A DNA stretch of 64,000 bases from Nostoc sp. UHCC 0870 (GCF_022063185.1 NZ_CP091913.1:5061141-5125140), one strand, 5' to 3'. Positions 25,192-34,705 are shown, counted from the first letter of the stretch. Made by a program: numbers and translations. Notes: generated from the letters alone by a model not told the origin.

Positions 25192-25346
25192 CTCGACTCA
25201 GGGGTGAAGCTTCTCGCTTCCATTCCTCTCACCGCCAAACTGCGTTGTGGCGGGAGTCTCCTGGGGGTGTTAGATGATTCTGCCTTCTGCCTCCTGCCGT
25301 TATTTTTGACTTTTGAATTTTGAATTTTGAATTCCGCTACGCGGTG

Positions 25347-26918
25347 CTAGCCACTCAATAGGGCTTCGACAAATTCATAACTAGAGAAAGGACGTAGGTC
25401 TTCCATTCCTTCGCCTGCACCAATAAAACGGATGGGTAAGCCTAGCTGTTGAACTACTGCGAGGGCTACGCCTCCCTTAGCCGTTCCATCGAGTTTAGTT
25501 AAGACTACGCCACTGAGTTGAGCGGCTTGGGAGAAGACTTCAGCTTGTCGCAATCCATTTTGACCTAAAGTAGCATCTAAAACCAAAAGTGATTCTATTT
25601 TGGCATTAGGGGCTTTTTTGTCGATAATTCGCCGGATTTTACTGAGTTCATCCATTAAATTTTTCTTATTTTGCAGTCTACCGGCGGTGTCCACCAAAAG
25701 TAATTCGGTTTCTCTGGCTTGAGCAGCTGCGATCGCATCAAATACCACGGCTGCCGGGTCAGTATTTTTACCAGGGTTGGCAATTACTTCTACACCACTT
25801 CTAGCACCCCAAACTTTTACCTGTTCTACCGCCGCCGCCCGGAAAGTATCGGCTGCGCCAATTAAGCATCGATAGCCAGATTTTTGGGCTAGGTGAGAAA
25901 TTTTACCGATGGTGGTGGTTTTGCCTGCACCATTCACCCCAGTGATTAACCAAATATTTAGGGTATCCTTTTCGGGGGCAAAGCTGGCTGTATGGGTGGT
26001 CTTGAGGGGTGCTTCTAGCATATCCCGCAAGATTTGTTTTAAGTAGGCGATCGCTTCTTCTGGTGGTGTAACTTCTGAGAGCAGTTTTTTCTGGAGCGCA
26101 CTGATAATATAATCAGTTGCCTCTACACCTACATCCGCTTGTAGCAGTAACGCCTCAATTTCTGTGACAGCCGCTTGGTTGAGTGGCCCTTGCCCAACAA
26201 TTGCCTTCAGTTGGTTAAGGATATTTCGACGGGTTTTATCTAATCCTTCCCGCAGCTTTTTCAGCCAGGTAATTTCTTCAATAGAAATATCTTCCGGCCG
26301 CCTACCTTGTGATGCTAATACTTCAGCTGACCAAACAAATCCGTCATCAAAATCTAATCCAGGAATTGCTTCTACCGCTTCCGTTGTAGTCTCTACTGGT
26401 TGCACTACTTCGGGTTCAGGTACTTCAATCGCGCTGGCAATGAGTCGTTCCTGCTTGGCTGCTTGTTCTGCTGCTGCCCTTTCTAAAAAGGATAAAGTTG
26501 CAGGTTTTGCCGTTTCTTGGGTAATTTCTGGCTCTGTTAAAGTTTCGACAACAGTTGCAGTTTCTTCTACTATTTCTGGTGTATTAACAATTATTTCTGG
26601 AGACTCTTCAGTAGCTACTTCTGCTTCTGGGGTAGTTTCTGTAACTTCAGTTATAGCAGTTGTAGTTGCTTCAACTTCAGGCGTTTCCTCTGGTGTGGAA
26701 ACATCTGTTAAGTCTGGTTGAGGCTGTTGTTTCTCTTGGATATTTTTATAAGCAGCTTTAGCAAACGCCAACAAGTCGGCCGTTGAGTCTGGCGCAGCGT
26801 CTGCTGTTGTTGGTGACGTTGCGGCTGACTCTGGTTGGGGTTCTTGTATCGGAGGTGTTTCTGCTGGTTGTGTATTCGGGGAATTTTTATCTTGACGATT
26901 GAACCAATTAAAAACCAT
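25347..26918 (-). CDS. ftsY: Signal recognition particle receptor FtsY
   Basis: GTPase that docks ribosome-SRP complexes to the membrane translocon. Residues 1-215 form a highly acidic, Glu/Thr/Pro-rich A domain. The NG domain follows with G1 GVNGAGKTTTIGK (about 326-338), the insertion-box GAADTFRAAAVEQ, G3 DTAGR (about 409), G4 TKLDGTAKGG (about 472) and GAGEGMEDLRPF near the end. Total 523 aa; long because of the A domain, as is usual in cyanobacteria. ATG at 26918. nusB and the DUF502 gene lie upstream on the same strand, a conserved cyanobacterial order. Confidence 0.97.
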   Translation of the reverse strand: MVFNWFNRQDKNSPNTQPAETPPIQEPQPESAATSPTTADAAPDSTADLLAFAKAAYKNIQEKQQPQPDLTDVSTPEETPEVEATTTAITEVTETTPEAEVATEESPEIIVNTPEIVEETATVVETLTEPEITQETAKPATLSFLERAAAEQAAKQERLIASAIEVPEPEVVQPVETTTEAVEAIPGLDFDDGFVWSAEVLASQGRRPEDISIEEITWLKKLREGLDKTRRNILNQLKAIVGQGPLNQAAVTEIEALLLQADVGVEATDYIISALQKKLLSEVTPPEEAIAYLKQILRDMLEAPLKTTHTASFAPEKDTLNIWLITGVNGAGKTTTIGKISHLAQKSGYRCLIGAADTFRAAAVEQVKVWGARSGVEVIANPGKNTDPAAVVFDAIAAAQARETELLLVDTAGRLQNKKNLMDELSKIRRIIDKKAPNAKIESLLVLDATLGQNGLRQAEVFSQAAQLSGVVLTKLDGTAKGGVALAVVQQLGLPIRFIGAGEGMEDLRPFSSYEFVEALLSG

Positions 26919-27178
26919 TGCAGCTAGCGGTGTTAGTTGTTCTGTGAGGTAGGAGCTATGCGTTTATGAGTTAGAAGCTATGAGTTTAATTTAACTTGTT
27001 ACTCTGATGTGGTGTGAAAACCTCCGGGTTATCCTCACCTGTTCGTCCTCCTCACTACCCACTCACAACTTACCACTCATGATGGTTCTTTTCGTGAACG
27101 TCTATGACTTTTGACTTTTTACTTCCCTCGTTCGCGTAGCGTCCCGTAGGGAAGCGACTTGACTTCCGCCCTGTGGGA

Positions 27179-27808
27179 CTATGCAGGTTGTTTTTGCTCT
27201 GTGACTCGGCGCAGAACACCGTTAATAAACCTATGGCCTTCATCGCCACTGTAGCGTTTTGCTAGCTCTACAGCTTCATTAATGGCTACTCTATCTGGGA
27301 GATTGAAGAAGAGCATTTCTGACACAGCAATTCGCAGAATATCCCGATCAATTTGGGCTAAACGGGTAACTTGCCAATCTACTAAAGCCAAGGAAATTTG
27401 TTCATCAATGATAATGCGATGTTCGTTGATGATTTGGACAAGTTTGATGGCATATTTACCGACTTCCCGATCCTGATTGGCTAGCTGAATTAATTCAGGA
27501 AACTCTAGGGCTGCGCCTAACTGATTAATGGCCGTTTGGGTACATTCGATCGCCTCTTTGAGCATAGTTCTGGCAGTATTCAAGTCAGAGGCGCGAGTTT
27601 CACTAGTTAAAAGGCGATCGTGACTGCGTTGTAGCTCCCCAGTGGCGTTGTCTAAGCTATCTTGTACTTCTGCTCTAAGGGTACGGACTGTTGCTAACAC
27701 CAGCTTGGGTAGGTGTTCTTCAGTCAATTTTTTGGGATTAACTGGTAACTGGCTCAGGCTTAAAAGTGCCAGTTCACGGGCTATTTGTTGAGGTTTACGG
27801 TCTTGCAT
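27179..27808 (-). CDS. nusB: Transcription antitermination factor NusB
   Basis: RNA-binding all-helical protein that with NusE/S10 assembles antitermination complexes on rRNA operons. The C-terminal half has the family pattern: QIDRDILRIAVSEMLF preceded by LALVDW, then INEAVELAKRYSGDEGHRFINGVLRRV. It is 209 aa, about 60 more than Escherichia coli NusB, because of a middle insertion rich in charged helices (residues about 35-100), common in cyanobacteria. ATG at 27808. It lies between DUF502 and ftsY with gaps of 112 and 260 bases. Confidence 0.95.
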   Translation of the reverse strand: MQDRKPQQIARELALLSLSQLPVNPKKLTEEHLPKLVLATVRTLRAEVQDSLDNATGELQRSHDRLLTSETRASDLNTARTMLKEAIECTQTAINQLGAALEFPELIQLANQDREVGKYAIKLVQIINEHRIIIDEQISLALVDWQVTRLAQIDRDILRIAVSEMLFFNLPDRVAINEAVELAKRYSGDEGHRFINGVLRRVTEQKQPA

Positions 27809-27920
27809 AAAAATTTAACTGTTTCAGTAGTAATGTAATTTCAGAGTTACAAATCTATCAATTTTTATTGAGCCAAACAACCATATTATTCTGTTTGGCT
27901 ACAAATTTACCGGATTATTT

Positions 27921-28694
27921 TTATGTTTCTTCGATCGGGATGATGGGATGCTGGATGTCAGTAGTTGACTTTTCTAGTTTTTGTTCTTTGGCGATCGCTA
28001 GAGGGGATAAGGGTGTATTGGGGGTGACAATCCCTCCAGAGACTATTACTTTAAAGGCATCTTCCACCGAAATAGACAGGTTGACTACATCATCTTCTGG
28101 AACTACGGCATACCATCCTGTGGTCGGGTTGGGGGTGCTGGGGATGAAAATACTTAACATGGGGCGAGACATTTGGGCTTGAATTTCATTCCCGATCGCA
28201 CCTGTGACAAAAGCGATCGCCCATATTCCTTTGCGGGGATACTCTACTAAAATAACCCGCCGAAATTTGTTGTTAGAGTCTTTAAGGAGAGTTTCCAAAA
28301 GCTGTTTCAGCGTTTTGTATACCTGACCAGCTAAGGGAATCGCCTGTAATAATCGCTCACCAAAATCTAGCAACCACCGCCCAGCAATATTGCGAGCCAT
28401 CAACCCAATCAACAGAATACTGAGTAATGGTACAGCTAGCCCTACCGCTAAATTCAGGAAATTTACTAGAATCGGGTGTAACCCATCAAAGGGATTTAGT
28501 TGTTTAGGAACTTGAGTAAGAAAGTTGATTACCCAATTAGCAATGGTAATCGTTAGCCAGATAGTCGTTGCTAGTGGAATCACTACCAACAACCCAGCAA
28601 TTAAGTCATTCTTCAAGTCCTGTTTTAGACGGTCAATTCCCAAGCCCCTATTCTCCTTCTTTAGAATAGTGGAAGTTTCTTTATTCGTATTCAT
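27921..28694 (-). CDS. DUF502 family membrane protein
   Basis: A 257-aa protein with two long hydrophobic stretches (about 30-55, LIAGLLVVIPLATTIWLTIT, and 80-105, LAVGLAVPLLSILLIGLMAR) and a soluble C-terminal domain containing VYKTLKQLLETLLKD, RRVILVEYPRKGIWAIAFVT and PNPTTGWYAVVPEDDV, which are hallmarks of DUF502. Family function is unknown; in plants relatives are linked to membrane trafficking. ATG at 28694 is chosen over an upstream TTG at 28712. First gene of a same-strand block with nusB and ftsY, so it may share their transcript. Confidence 0.88.
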   Translation of the reverse strand: MNTNKETSTILKKENRGLGIDRLKQDLKNDLIAGLLVVIPLATTIWLTITIANWVINFLTQVPKQLNPFDGLHPILVNFLNLAVGLAVPLLSILLIGLMARNIAGRWLLDFGERLLQAIPLAGQVYKTLKQLLETLLKDSNNKFRRVILVEYPRKGIWAIAFVTGAIGNEIQAQMSRPMLSIFIPSTPNPTTGWYAVVPEDDVVNLSISVEDAFKVIVSGGIVTPNTPLSPLAIAKEQKLEKSTTDIQHPIIPIEET

Positions 28695-29407
28695 GCCATT
28701 AGATTTGTCCAATGATTAAGACATAACTTGTGATATTTTTTACCGCAAGTTACTATCTTCAACGACAAGTAGTTGAGTTGTTACCATGACAATACGCCCT
28801 ATTGACGAGGAAACTAGTTATTTTCCTGCAAAAGTGCAAATACGCACATCCCAACTAAGGTCAAACCAATTCGCAATTCGCAATTCGCAATTCGCAATTG
28901 CAATCAGTGGGGTCTTGTAGCTTGCTTGCCGTAGGCTACCCACCACTGATTGATTGTTCGCCCTTGGCGTTCCCGTTCGCGTTAGCGTCTCCGAAGGAGA
29001 AGGGTAGACCGCTAAATTTTCAATTTAGGGGGGGCTTGAAACCCACATAATTACCAATTACCAATTACCAATTACCAATTTGGTCAAAGCCAGTTGGTAT
29101 TTGAGTTTGTTACTTTTCTTTGTACGAGTTGTAAACGATTGTTGCAAATATCGGAGATATTAATTATCCTATCGCGCTTATTTAAAAGCTGCTAATGTTG
29201 AAAAATCAGCGAAGAGCAGTAATTAGCGTAGTTTATTATCTTGATTTGCAACCAAGGGGGGATGATTTTTCTGAGAATGGTATTTAAAAATTTTAACGTA
29301 TCATCACTGCTAAATAAACTCAGCCTAAATTAAGTGACTAACACAGGACATGGGACATCACCTGTCACCTGTCACCTGTCACCTGTCACCTGTCACCTGT
29401 CACCTAT
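28695..29407. other. Intergenic region with tandem repeats
   Basis: About 710 bases with no supported gene. It has tandem CAATTCG units (28866-28900), an imperfect hairpin TAGCTTGC..GTAGGCTAC (28918-28950), GCGTTAGCGTCTCCGAAGGAG repeat (28978-29002), TACCAATTACCAATT units (29050-29082) and CACCTGT units (29360-29405). Confidence 0.75.
29360..29405. repeat. Tandem CACCTGT repeat
   Basis: About six head-to-tail copies of the 7-base unit CACCTGT end just before the glycosyltransferase stop. The same unit is at 20633-20660 and, in the other orientation, at 53728-53757. Confidence 0.9.
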
Positions 29408-30303
29408 TCACTGAGGCGTTTCTGAAACTGTGTAGCTTACTTCTAATTGGCTGTGTTTATCTTCAGCCAAGGGTGCTGCTAGGCTAGGTGTGGGGATGTG
29501 TTTCATCTCCCAAGCTTTCAGCAAAATTAGGTATTCATAAAAAGCCTGTAATGTACACCAAGCCAAACCAGCGCGTCCGTCTAAGCAGCCACCCAGAAAA
29601 AAGTACATATACAAAAAGCGCAGTAAAGGTCTAGCAGGTAGACGCAAAGACAAATCTTTTAACGCCCGTCGTTTTTCAATTTCTGACTTACCAAAAAACA
29701 AATCTCGCCAGTCTACCTTTCCTTTTTCTAATTGATACAATGTTTCTCTAGCTTCATCAGTAGAATAACGGTTGTGTTTTTCAATCCAACGGCTTAAACC
29801 CTTGCTACAAGTGTAGTGAGGATAGGTTTCCTTTATGAAACTGGTTGCACCATCGCACACTTCCCGTTCAGTATGACCATAGTCTGTAAACCAAACTTTC
29901 CCATGACGGAAAAGACGCATTTGATAGCGGGGGTATTGAGTGCTACGGCGAATCCATTGATTGAGGAAAATCACACGTTCAGCAACGTAGTAGCCAATGT
30001 AGTCTGGGTTTAGCTTTGCTTGTTCACATTCAGCAAAGAGTTCTGGTGTCATTCGTTCATCGGCTTCGAGAATATACACCCATTCGTGTTTGGGGGGATA
30101 GACTCTAGCATCCAAGTACGTTGTTGTCCGTGACTCTCAAAGGCGTGTTGGACAACGCGCACAGGATAACGACTGGCGATTTCTACGGTGCGATCGCTAC
30201 TGCATGAGTCTACAACAATAATGTCATCGGAGAGCATCGCCGATTCAATACAGGCGGCAATATCTAATTCTTCGTTATAAGTCAGTATGTAAATTGAGAA
30301 CAT
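29408..30303 (-). pseudogene. Family 2 glycosyltransferase with frameshift in a G6 run
   Basis: Reading from ATG 30303, the first frame gives a normal GT-A start (MFSIYILTYNEELDIAACIE, DDIIVVDSCSSDRTVEIA) and then runs off at 30049. The second frame, entered near 30097, continues with PPKHEWVYILEADERMTPEL and goes to the stop at 29408. The change is at a run of six C in the coding strand (G at 30092-30097): one more C would give ESIPPKHEWVYILEADE in a single 298-aa protein similar to LPS/polysaccharide glycosyltransferases of the WaaE type. The EADER acidic motif binds the sugar nucleotide metal. Either a recent mutation, a phase-variable tract or a sequence error. It is the last gene of the hps block. 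Confidence 0.85.
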
Positions 30304-30429
30304 TGTCTAAAAGTATAGTAATTTTGCTAGATGCTAAGTATCTTTTTATTATCAGATTAATAGTAGTTAAAGACAGTATAAACTATCAAAAATTGTTTAA
30401 TATTTTATACTGCCCCAGTCAATCTTAAA

Positions 30430-31269
30430 TTAACGTGCTGGAACTTTACCTTTAGGTTTACCACCTTGAAAAGCACCCATACCTCTTAACCCAGTCCAAC
30501 CAATGATGATGTAACCAATAGCCAGGAGTAAGCTGCTAATACCAATTCTTATTCCTGATTTCCAAGCGTTGTCTTTAGCTTGTTTGGAAGCATCTTCCTT
30601 GCGTTGGCGAATTTGGGCTACTCTTTGATTAGCTAGTCCTTGAGGATCTGTTTGCTGGGCAATAAACTGATCAAGTTCTTTGGGATTGGCTTTAAATCTC
30701 TTGAGCAGTTCTTTTTGCGCGGCTGGAATTTGGGGACTCTTGAGTGCTTCTTGATATTTTTGCTCGTCTTGGAGTAATTCCGTAAACTGAGCTTTTGCTT
30801 GGGCGCGTAATTGTTCTAACTGAGCTTTACCTTGCTCATTGTTTAATTGCGCTTGGAATTGGCTTAACTGATTTTTTAGTTGGTTTTCTGCCTGTTCAGC
30901 ATCTTGGCTAATTTGATTTACTGTTTGAGTGCTAGCTTGTCGCACATTGTTCAGGTGCAAGGGAAAAATCAGCAAGAATATTAACCCTAAGATGCTAGAC
31001 AGTATTAAAACAGGAAATCTGAAGTCAAAACCTTTGGGGCCATCACTAGATTCCTGCATCCAATAACCCGTAAATAATGCTCCCACACCAACCAAGGGTA
31101 CGATACCTCGATCAACTAGTGCGGTTGCAAGGTTGATTTGCCAGATTCTATTCGTGGGTTGGAAAGGTAGCAACAGAATCAAAAAGTCAAGCAAAAAGGA
31201 CACAATTAAAATTATTCCCACCACTTTTAGGGTGAGAGCGGTATTTGCAGAAGTAAAACGATTAACCAT
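30430..31269 (-). CDS. HpsJ-like membrane protein
   Basis: A 279-aa protein with two N-terminal hydrophobic segments (VVGIILIVSFLLDFLILLLP and the region around LVGVGALFTGYWM), a third near LILSSILGLIFLLIFPLHL, a long Gln/Ala/Glu-rich coiled coil (residues about 108-235, e.g. QDAEQAENQLKNQLSQFQAQ) and a final hydrophobic segment (SSLLLAIGYIIIGWTGLRG). This layout resembles HpsJ-family proteins linked to hormogonium polysaccharide secretion. Its place in the hps block supports this. No enzymatic motif; it may organise the export machinery at the membrane. Confidence 0.65.
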   Translation of the reverse strand: MVNRFTSANTALTLKVVGIILIVSFLLDFLILLLPFQPTNRIWQINLATALVDRGIVPLVGVGALFTGYWMQESSDGPKGFDFRFPVLILSSILGLIFLLIFPLHLNNVRQASTQTVNQISQDAEQAENQLKNQLSQFQAQLNNEQGKAQLEQLRAQAKAQFTELLQDEQKYQEALKSPQIPAAQKELLKRFKANPKELDQFIAQQTDPQGLANQRVAQIRQRKEDASKQAKDNAWKSGIRIGISSLLLAIGYIIIGWTGLRGMGAFQGGKPKGKVPAR

Positions 31270-31475
31270 AGTTGTGCAAACTCTTACTCAAGTCAGAAAT
31301 GATGATCCTATTTAAAGTTACTGGAATATTGTTCCCATAATGCTGTTTGTCATGTGAATCTGCCTGCACATATTAAGATGGAGTAGATATATTTTTGTTG
31401 CCAACTACACTACAGTAACATTTGTTATCTGGGGTGTCTTATCAAAAAAGGCGTGTTTTAATATACAAGGGTAAT

Positions 31476-32135
31476 CTATTGTGCATTGCTTTTATCAATG
31501 TTAGCGTCGTCTGTAGCTAAGATTCGTTCCCAAATCAGTAAATCCTCTGGACGATCAATATCAGACAATGCAGGTAAGCAAACATACGAGATATTAAGTT
31601 TTTTAGCGACATCTACAGTTTGTTGGAAAACTTGAGCCGTTCCCCAATTGATGTTAATAAATAATTCCGGGATGAACCGACGCAAGCCAATCAAGTAGTA
31701 GCCCCCGTCAAGTGCTGGGCCTAACACTAAGTCAAAAGTTTGCAGTTGTGCAGAAGCTTGAGCCAGAATTTGAGAGTTAGCGTCAGGGCAATCTGTACCT
31801 ATGATAATTACTTGTGCGGCATTTTTCTGGAAAGACTCGACGAGCGATCGCGCCATGCGATCGCCTAAATCCCCTTCGCCTTGACACTGGTATAATAAGC
31901 TATCTCCTAACCACTCTTGCATCAGTTGCAAATTACCACCAGCAAATCGCACTTCTATAGATATACTGTTTTGTAATGCTTGCGCCTGAGATAATGTGTA
32001 CTCAGTCATCTGTCGTTGCAAGTCAGCAGCACCAAGACTACCCAAAGCTGGAATCATTCGGGTTTTCGTCTTCCCCGGTTCTGGATAGCGCGTAAAAATA
32101 ATGAGGTGCTGTTTGGCAGTTTTAATTGGTTTCAG
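31476..32135 (-). CDS. DUF2064/TIGR04282-type glycosyltransferase (non-AUG start likely)
   Basis: The first ATG (32057) lies inside a conserved motif: the frame stays open upstream and encodes HLIIFTRYPEPGKTKTRMIP, the usual N-terminal nucleotide-binding motif of this nucleotidyltransferase-like GT-A family. No ATG, GTG or TTG is found between that motif and an in-frame TAG upstream. CTG at 32135 or ATT at 32138, with AGGA at 32144-32147 in front, are the plausible starts; CTG is used here (219 aa). Further motifs: VIIIGTDCPDAN and LGPALDGGYYLIGL, DIDRPEDLLIW. Family members are often called arsenosugar biosynthesis glycosyltransferases; here the hps context suggests polysaccharide work. Confidence 0.75.
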   Translation of the reverse strand: MKPIKTAKQHLIIFTRYPEPGKTKTRMIPALGSLGAADLQRQMTEYTLSQAQALQNSISIEVRFAGGNLQLMQEWLGDSLLYQCQGEGDLGDRMARSLVESFQKNAAQVIIIGTDCPDANSQILAQASAQLQTFDLVLGPALDGGYYLIGLRRFIPELFININWGTAQVFQQTVDVAKKLNISYVCLPALSDIDRPEDLLIWERILATDDANIDKSNAQ

Positions 32136-32170
32136 AATAAAATTCCTAGTTTGAATTGACTAAAAATATA

Positions 32171-32845
32171 TTAATAGCAATACTTACCATTCGTGTTAGC
32201 TTTAGCATTTTCTCTGCCCATTCTTAGTGCGCCTATAATCGTAGAAACATAGATACAACGCTTAACTTTACCATTCTTTTGACTATAGAAAGTTAATTGT
32301 CCTAGGGTTCTCAGTGATGTCTTAGTACATTCATCCTCAATCTTGTAAACTGGACATCCTTGGTAGTTAAATAACACCCGCCATGCTTGCTGTGAAGATT
32401 GTTTTGGGAAAGTAGTTTCGTTTTTCCCTTTGTTGTTTTTTTCTTGATCAATTTGAATATTTGGATGCAAACTTTGCCATAGTTGATCATTATTTTTAAA
32501 AGCATCAGGAATAAATTGATCGGCATCTGCTGCATGAATACTCCATTGTATAATCCCATTGTTTTCACGCAAGCTTAATTGGCTGGTTATTTTTTCTTTG
32601 GTAGCTTGGCTTTGGGCTTGACGCATAGCCCAAAAAACTTTTTCTTGAGCATCGTTAAGGCGGCGAGTTTCTACAAAAGCTTGCCAACTAGGTAGTGCTA
32701 GTGCAGCTAATACACCGAAGGCAAGAACAACTACTAAAATCTCTATTAGTGTAAAGCCCAGGCTAGAACTATGTGTACAACAATTTCTCGTATTGCTGAA
32801 AAGCCAAAAACGCACTGAATATTTGTCCAAAAAGTATGCACCCAA
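32171..32845 (-). CDS. Pseudopilin (GspH/FimT-like), hps-associated
   Basis: A protein of up to 224 aa with a type III prepilin signal: a leader ending SSSLG, then FTLIEILVVVLAFGVLAALA with the conserved Glu at +5 of the mature form. PilD-type peptidase should cut after the Gly. The C-terminal globular part has four Cys. The frame has no ATG before the prepilin motif; it opens with TTG at 32845 and a GTG lies at codon 11, so the start is uncertain and the leader unusually long. It lies between hpsE and the DUF2064-type gene and is likely part of the hps pseudopilus. Confidence 0.78.
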   Translation of the reverse strand: MGAYFLDKYSVRFWLFSNTRNCCTHSSSLGFTLIEILVVVLAFGVLAALALPSWQAFVETRRLNDAQEKVFWAMRQAQSQATKEKITSQLSLRENNGIIQWSIHAADADQFIPDAFKNNDQLWQSLHPNIQIDQEKNNKGKNETTFPKQSSQQAWRVLFNYQGCPVYKIEDECTKTSLRTLGQLTFYSQKNGKVKRCIYVSTIIGALRMGRENAKANTNGKYCY

Positions 32846-32909
32846 AATTAAGTAAGTAATAAATAGAAAATCTAACGTTTGTAGTCAGGGCTTTAGCCCT
32901 ACAATATTT

Positions 32910-33869
32910 TTATTTTTTTAAATACCCATTTTTCCAAAGATAAAAGGGGCTAATTAAACTACTTATAAATAATTGCATTTCACAAGCAGCAACTAAATCT
33001 GTAGTTATCTTTAATCTATATTTAAGTAAATGTAATGATATTTTTCTGATATCGTTGAGCATATAAAGCAATAAAGCTAATGGTTTAATCCAAGGTTTAA
33101 TCATTAGCATTCTAGTAACATAACGGCTTAGTCCAATACCTCTAAAAAACGGAATTAAATACTCTTTGTTTAACCGTGAACTCGGTATTTTATGAAATAG
33201 TTCCATTTCTGGATTATACCAAACTTCCCAACCAGATTTTTGAATATAAGATAACATTTCTAGGTCTTCACTGGTGAGCATACTACCAGTAACTCTACCT
33301 GTTAAAATTGGATTATTTGGGACGCTATCTAGCCACGCTTGCCGACGCACAACCAAACCAGCAGAAGGAGGAAGTAATTTTTTGGCTGGTTCATACTTTA
33401 AAGGTAAATCACCACGTTCTGTAATTGCTAAAAATGCAGCAACACGTTCAAAGTTTTCTGGCGGTTCTACTTCCCAATCAGGATGTATCTGACTACCATA
33501 AGCACCCGCTTGGGGATATTTTTTCGCAAAATTATAAGCAGATAGCACCCAATTTAATTGAGGATAGTTATCATCATCTAGAAAACCAATTAATTCACTT
33601 TTGGCTTCTTTAATCGCACGTTTTCTAGCGTATGCTGCACCCTGTTGAGGTTCAAAAAAATATTTTAAAGAAAAAGGGTATGACCAATTTTCTTGATAAT
33701 TTTGAATAAGTTTTGCTGTGTCATCGGTGCTATTATTATCTATAACAATAATTTCCCAAGACAAGTTTTCAGTATGAATTTGATCGCGGAGAAGTTCCAG
33801 AAGTTTCGGTAAACGCTTTGCCCCGTTGTAAGTTGGGATAGCTACAGTAAAATCAATACACATAATCAT
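32910..33869 (-). CDS. hpsE: Family 2 glycosyltransferase HpsE
   Basis: A 319-aa GT-A glycosyltransferase: FTVAIPTYNGAKRLPKLLE at the start, WEIIVIDNNSTDDTAKLIQ, the metal-binding IGFLDDDNYP and a SEDLEM segment as probable catalytic base region, then a C-terminal part with weak hydrophobic helices (PLALLLYMLNDIRKISLHLL). It matches the layout of HpsE, required for hormogonium polysaccharide in Nostoc punctiforme. It follows the hpsA-D genes on the same strand. ATG at 33869 or 33863. The sugar donor is unknown. Confidence 0.8.
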   Translation of the reverse strand: MIMCIDFTVAIPTYNGAKRLPKLLELLRDQIHTENLSWEIIVIDNNSTDDTAKLIQNYQENWSYPFSLKYFFEPQQGAAYARKRAIKEAKSELIGFLDDDNYPQLNWVLSAYNFAKKYPQAGAYGSQIHPDWEVEPPENFERVAAFLAITERGDLPLKYEPAKKLLPPSAGLVVRRQAWLDSVPNNPILTGRVTGSMLTSEDLEMLSYIQKSGWEVWYNPEMELFHKIPSSRLNKEYLIPFFRGIGLSRYVTRMLMIKPWIKPLALLLYMLNDIRKISLHLLKYRLKITTDLVAACEMQLFISSLISPFYLWKNGYLKK

Positions 33870-33976
33870 CTATAACAACAAAAGCTAACTAGATACATCA
33901 ATTTTCAATTGTGTTAACCTGTATAGCATTCCGTTGATTCACTGAAATTTAGGTTAAAATTTCCATGAATATATTT

Positions 33977-34705
33977 TTAGCTGCATTCAGCATCTCTAGC
34001 AGTTTTTGTTGTACCTAAGATTGTTTTTATAATTACACATCTCTTAACATTACTTTCTTGAGTGGGATTCCCAGGTTTAGCCACAGCGACAGAAACAATT
34101 AACCCTTTAGTGCCTAGTTTGCTAGTTTGCACAGATGTGATACTATCACTCTTTGTCTTTACTAACAGATCCAATGCACCAGTATGGTCAAAAGTAATTG
34201 TTTGTGGCTTGCTAGTGGCAGTGAATGTAGGATTAGAAGCGTAAGTTACCGAACTGCTGCTAGTGTTTTCACTGGTAATATTTGTACCAATGACAATTTG
34301 CCCTGGGCTAATGTCTAAATTTTCGCCTAAAGGTCGCCAGATGTTAGAGTCACTAGGGAGAATATAGCCTTGGGGATGAGGATAAATAGCAACTTGTGGA
34401 ATGTTATTATCAGTTTTAAAACTAACACTGTAGCGGCGTTTTTGTTTTGTAGCTTCATTTTGAGCATCTCGGATAGCAGACAAAACAACATCATTAGCTT
34501 TACTAGCTCTTTGTCTATTTACAAACGCTATCCAATTAGGTGCTGCGATCGCTGCTAAAACACCAATCATTACTATTACTGCCAACATCTCCACTAAACT
34601 AAATCCAGCACTACTGTGAGTAGTATGTAAATATATTTTTTGTTGTGCTTTCAATTTATTTCCAATTGGTTTATTTATCGCATTTTCTAAAAATAGGCTA
34701 TACAT
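33977..34705 (-). CDS. hpsD: Pseudopilin, probably HpsD
   Basis: Prepilin-like protein with cleavage motif SSAG followed by FSLVEMLAVIVMIGVLAAIA and the conserved Glu at +5, then a globular, Ser/Thr-rich domain with Cys near the end (KRCVIIKT, DAECS). ATG at 34705 (MYSLFLENA) is preferred to the TTG at 34738; the leader is still about 34 residues, long for a prepilin. It lies after hpsC and before hpsE, the position expected for hpsD, whose product with HpsB and HpsC forms a pseudopilus-like structure for polysaccharide secretion. Confidence 0.75.
   Translation of the reverse strand: MYSLFLENAINKPIGNKLKAQQKIYLHTTHSSAGFSLVEMLAVIVMIGVLAAIAAPNWIAFVNRQRASKANDVVLSAIRDAQNEATKQKRRYSVSFKTDNNIPQVAIYPHPQGYILPSDSNIWRPLGENLDISPGQIVIGTNITSENTSSSSVTYASNPTFTATSKPQTITFDHTGALDLLVKTKSDSITSVQTSKLGTKGLIVSVAVAKPGNPTQESNVKRCVIIKTILGTTKTARDAECS

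Noticed and set aside
24745..25323. Forward 192-codon frame
   Set aside because: Antisense shadow of the tnpB remnant.
26164..26721. Forward 185-codon Ser/Val-rich frame
   Set aside because: Antisense shadow of the low-complexity acidic domain of ftsY.
29360..29405. Possible CRISPR array in the CACCTGT and other regular repeats
   Set aside because: Repeat units are 7-9 bases, directly joined and without spacers; no cas genes occur in the window.
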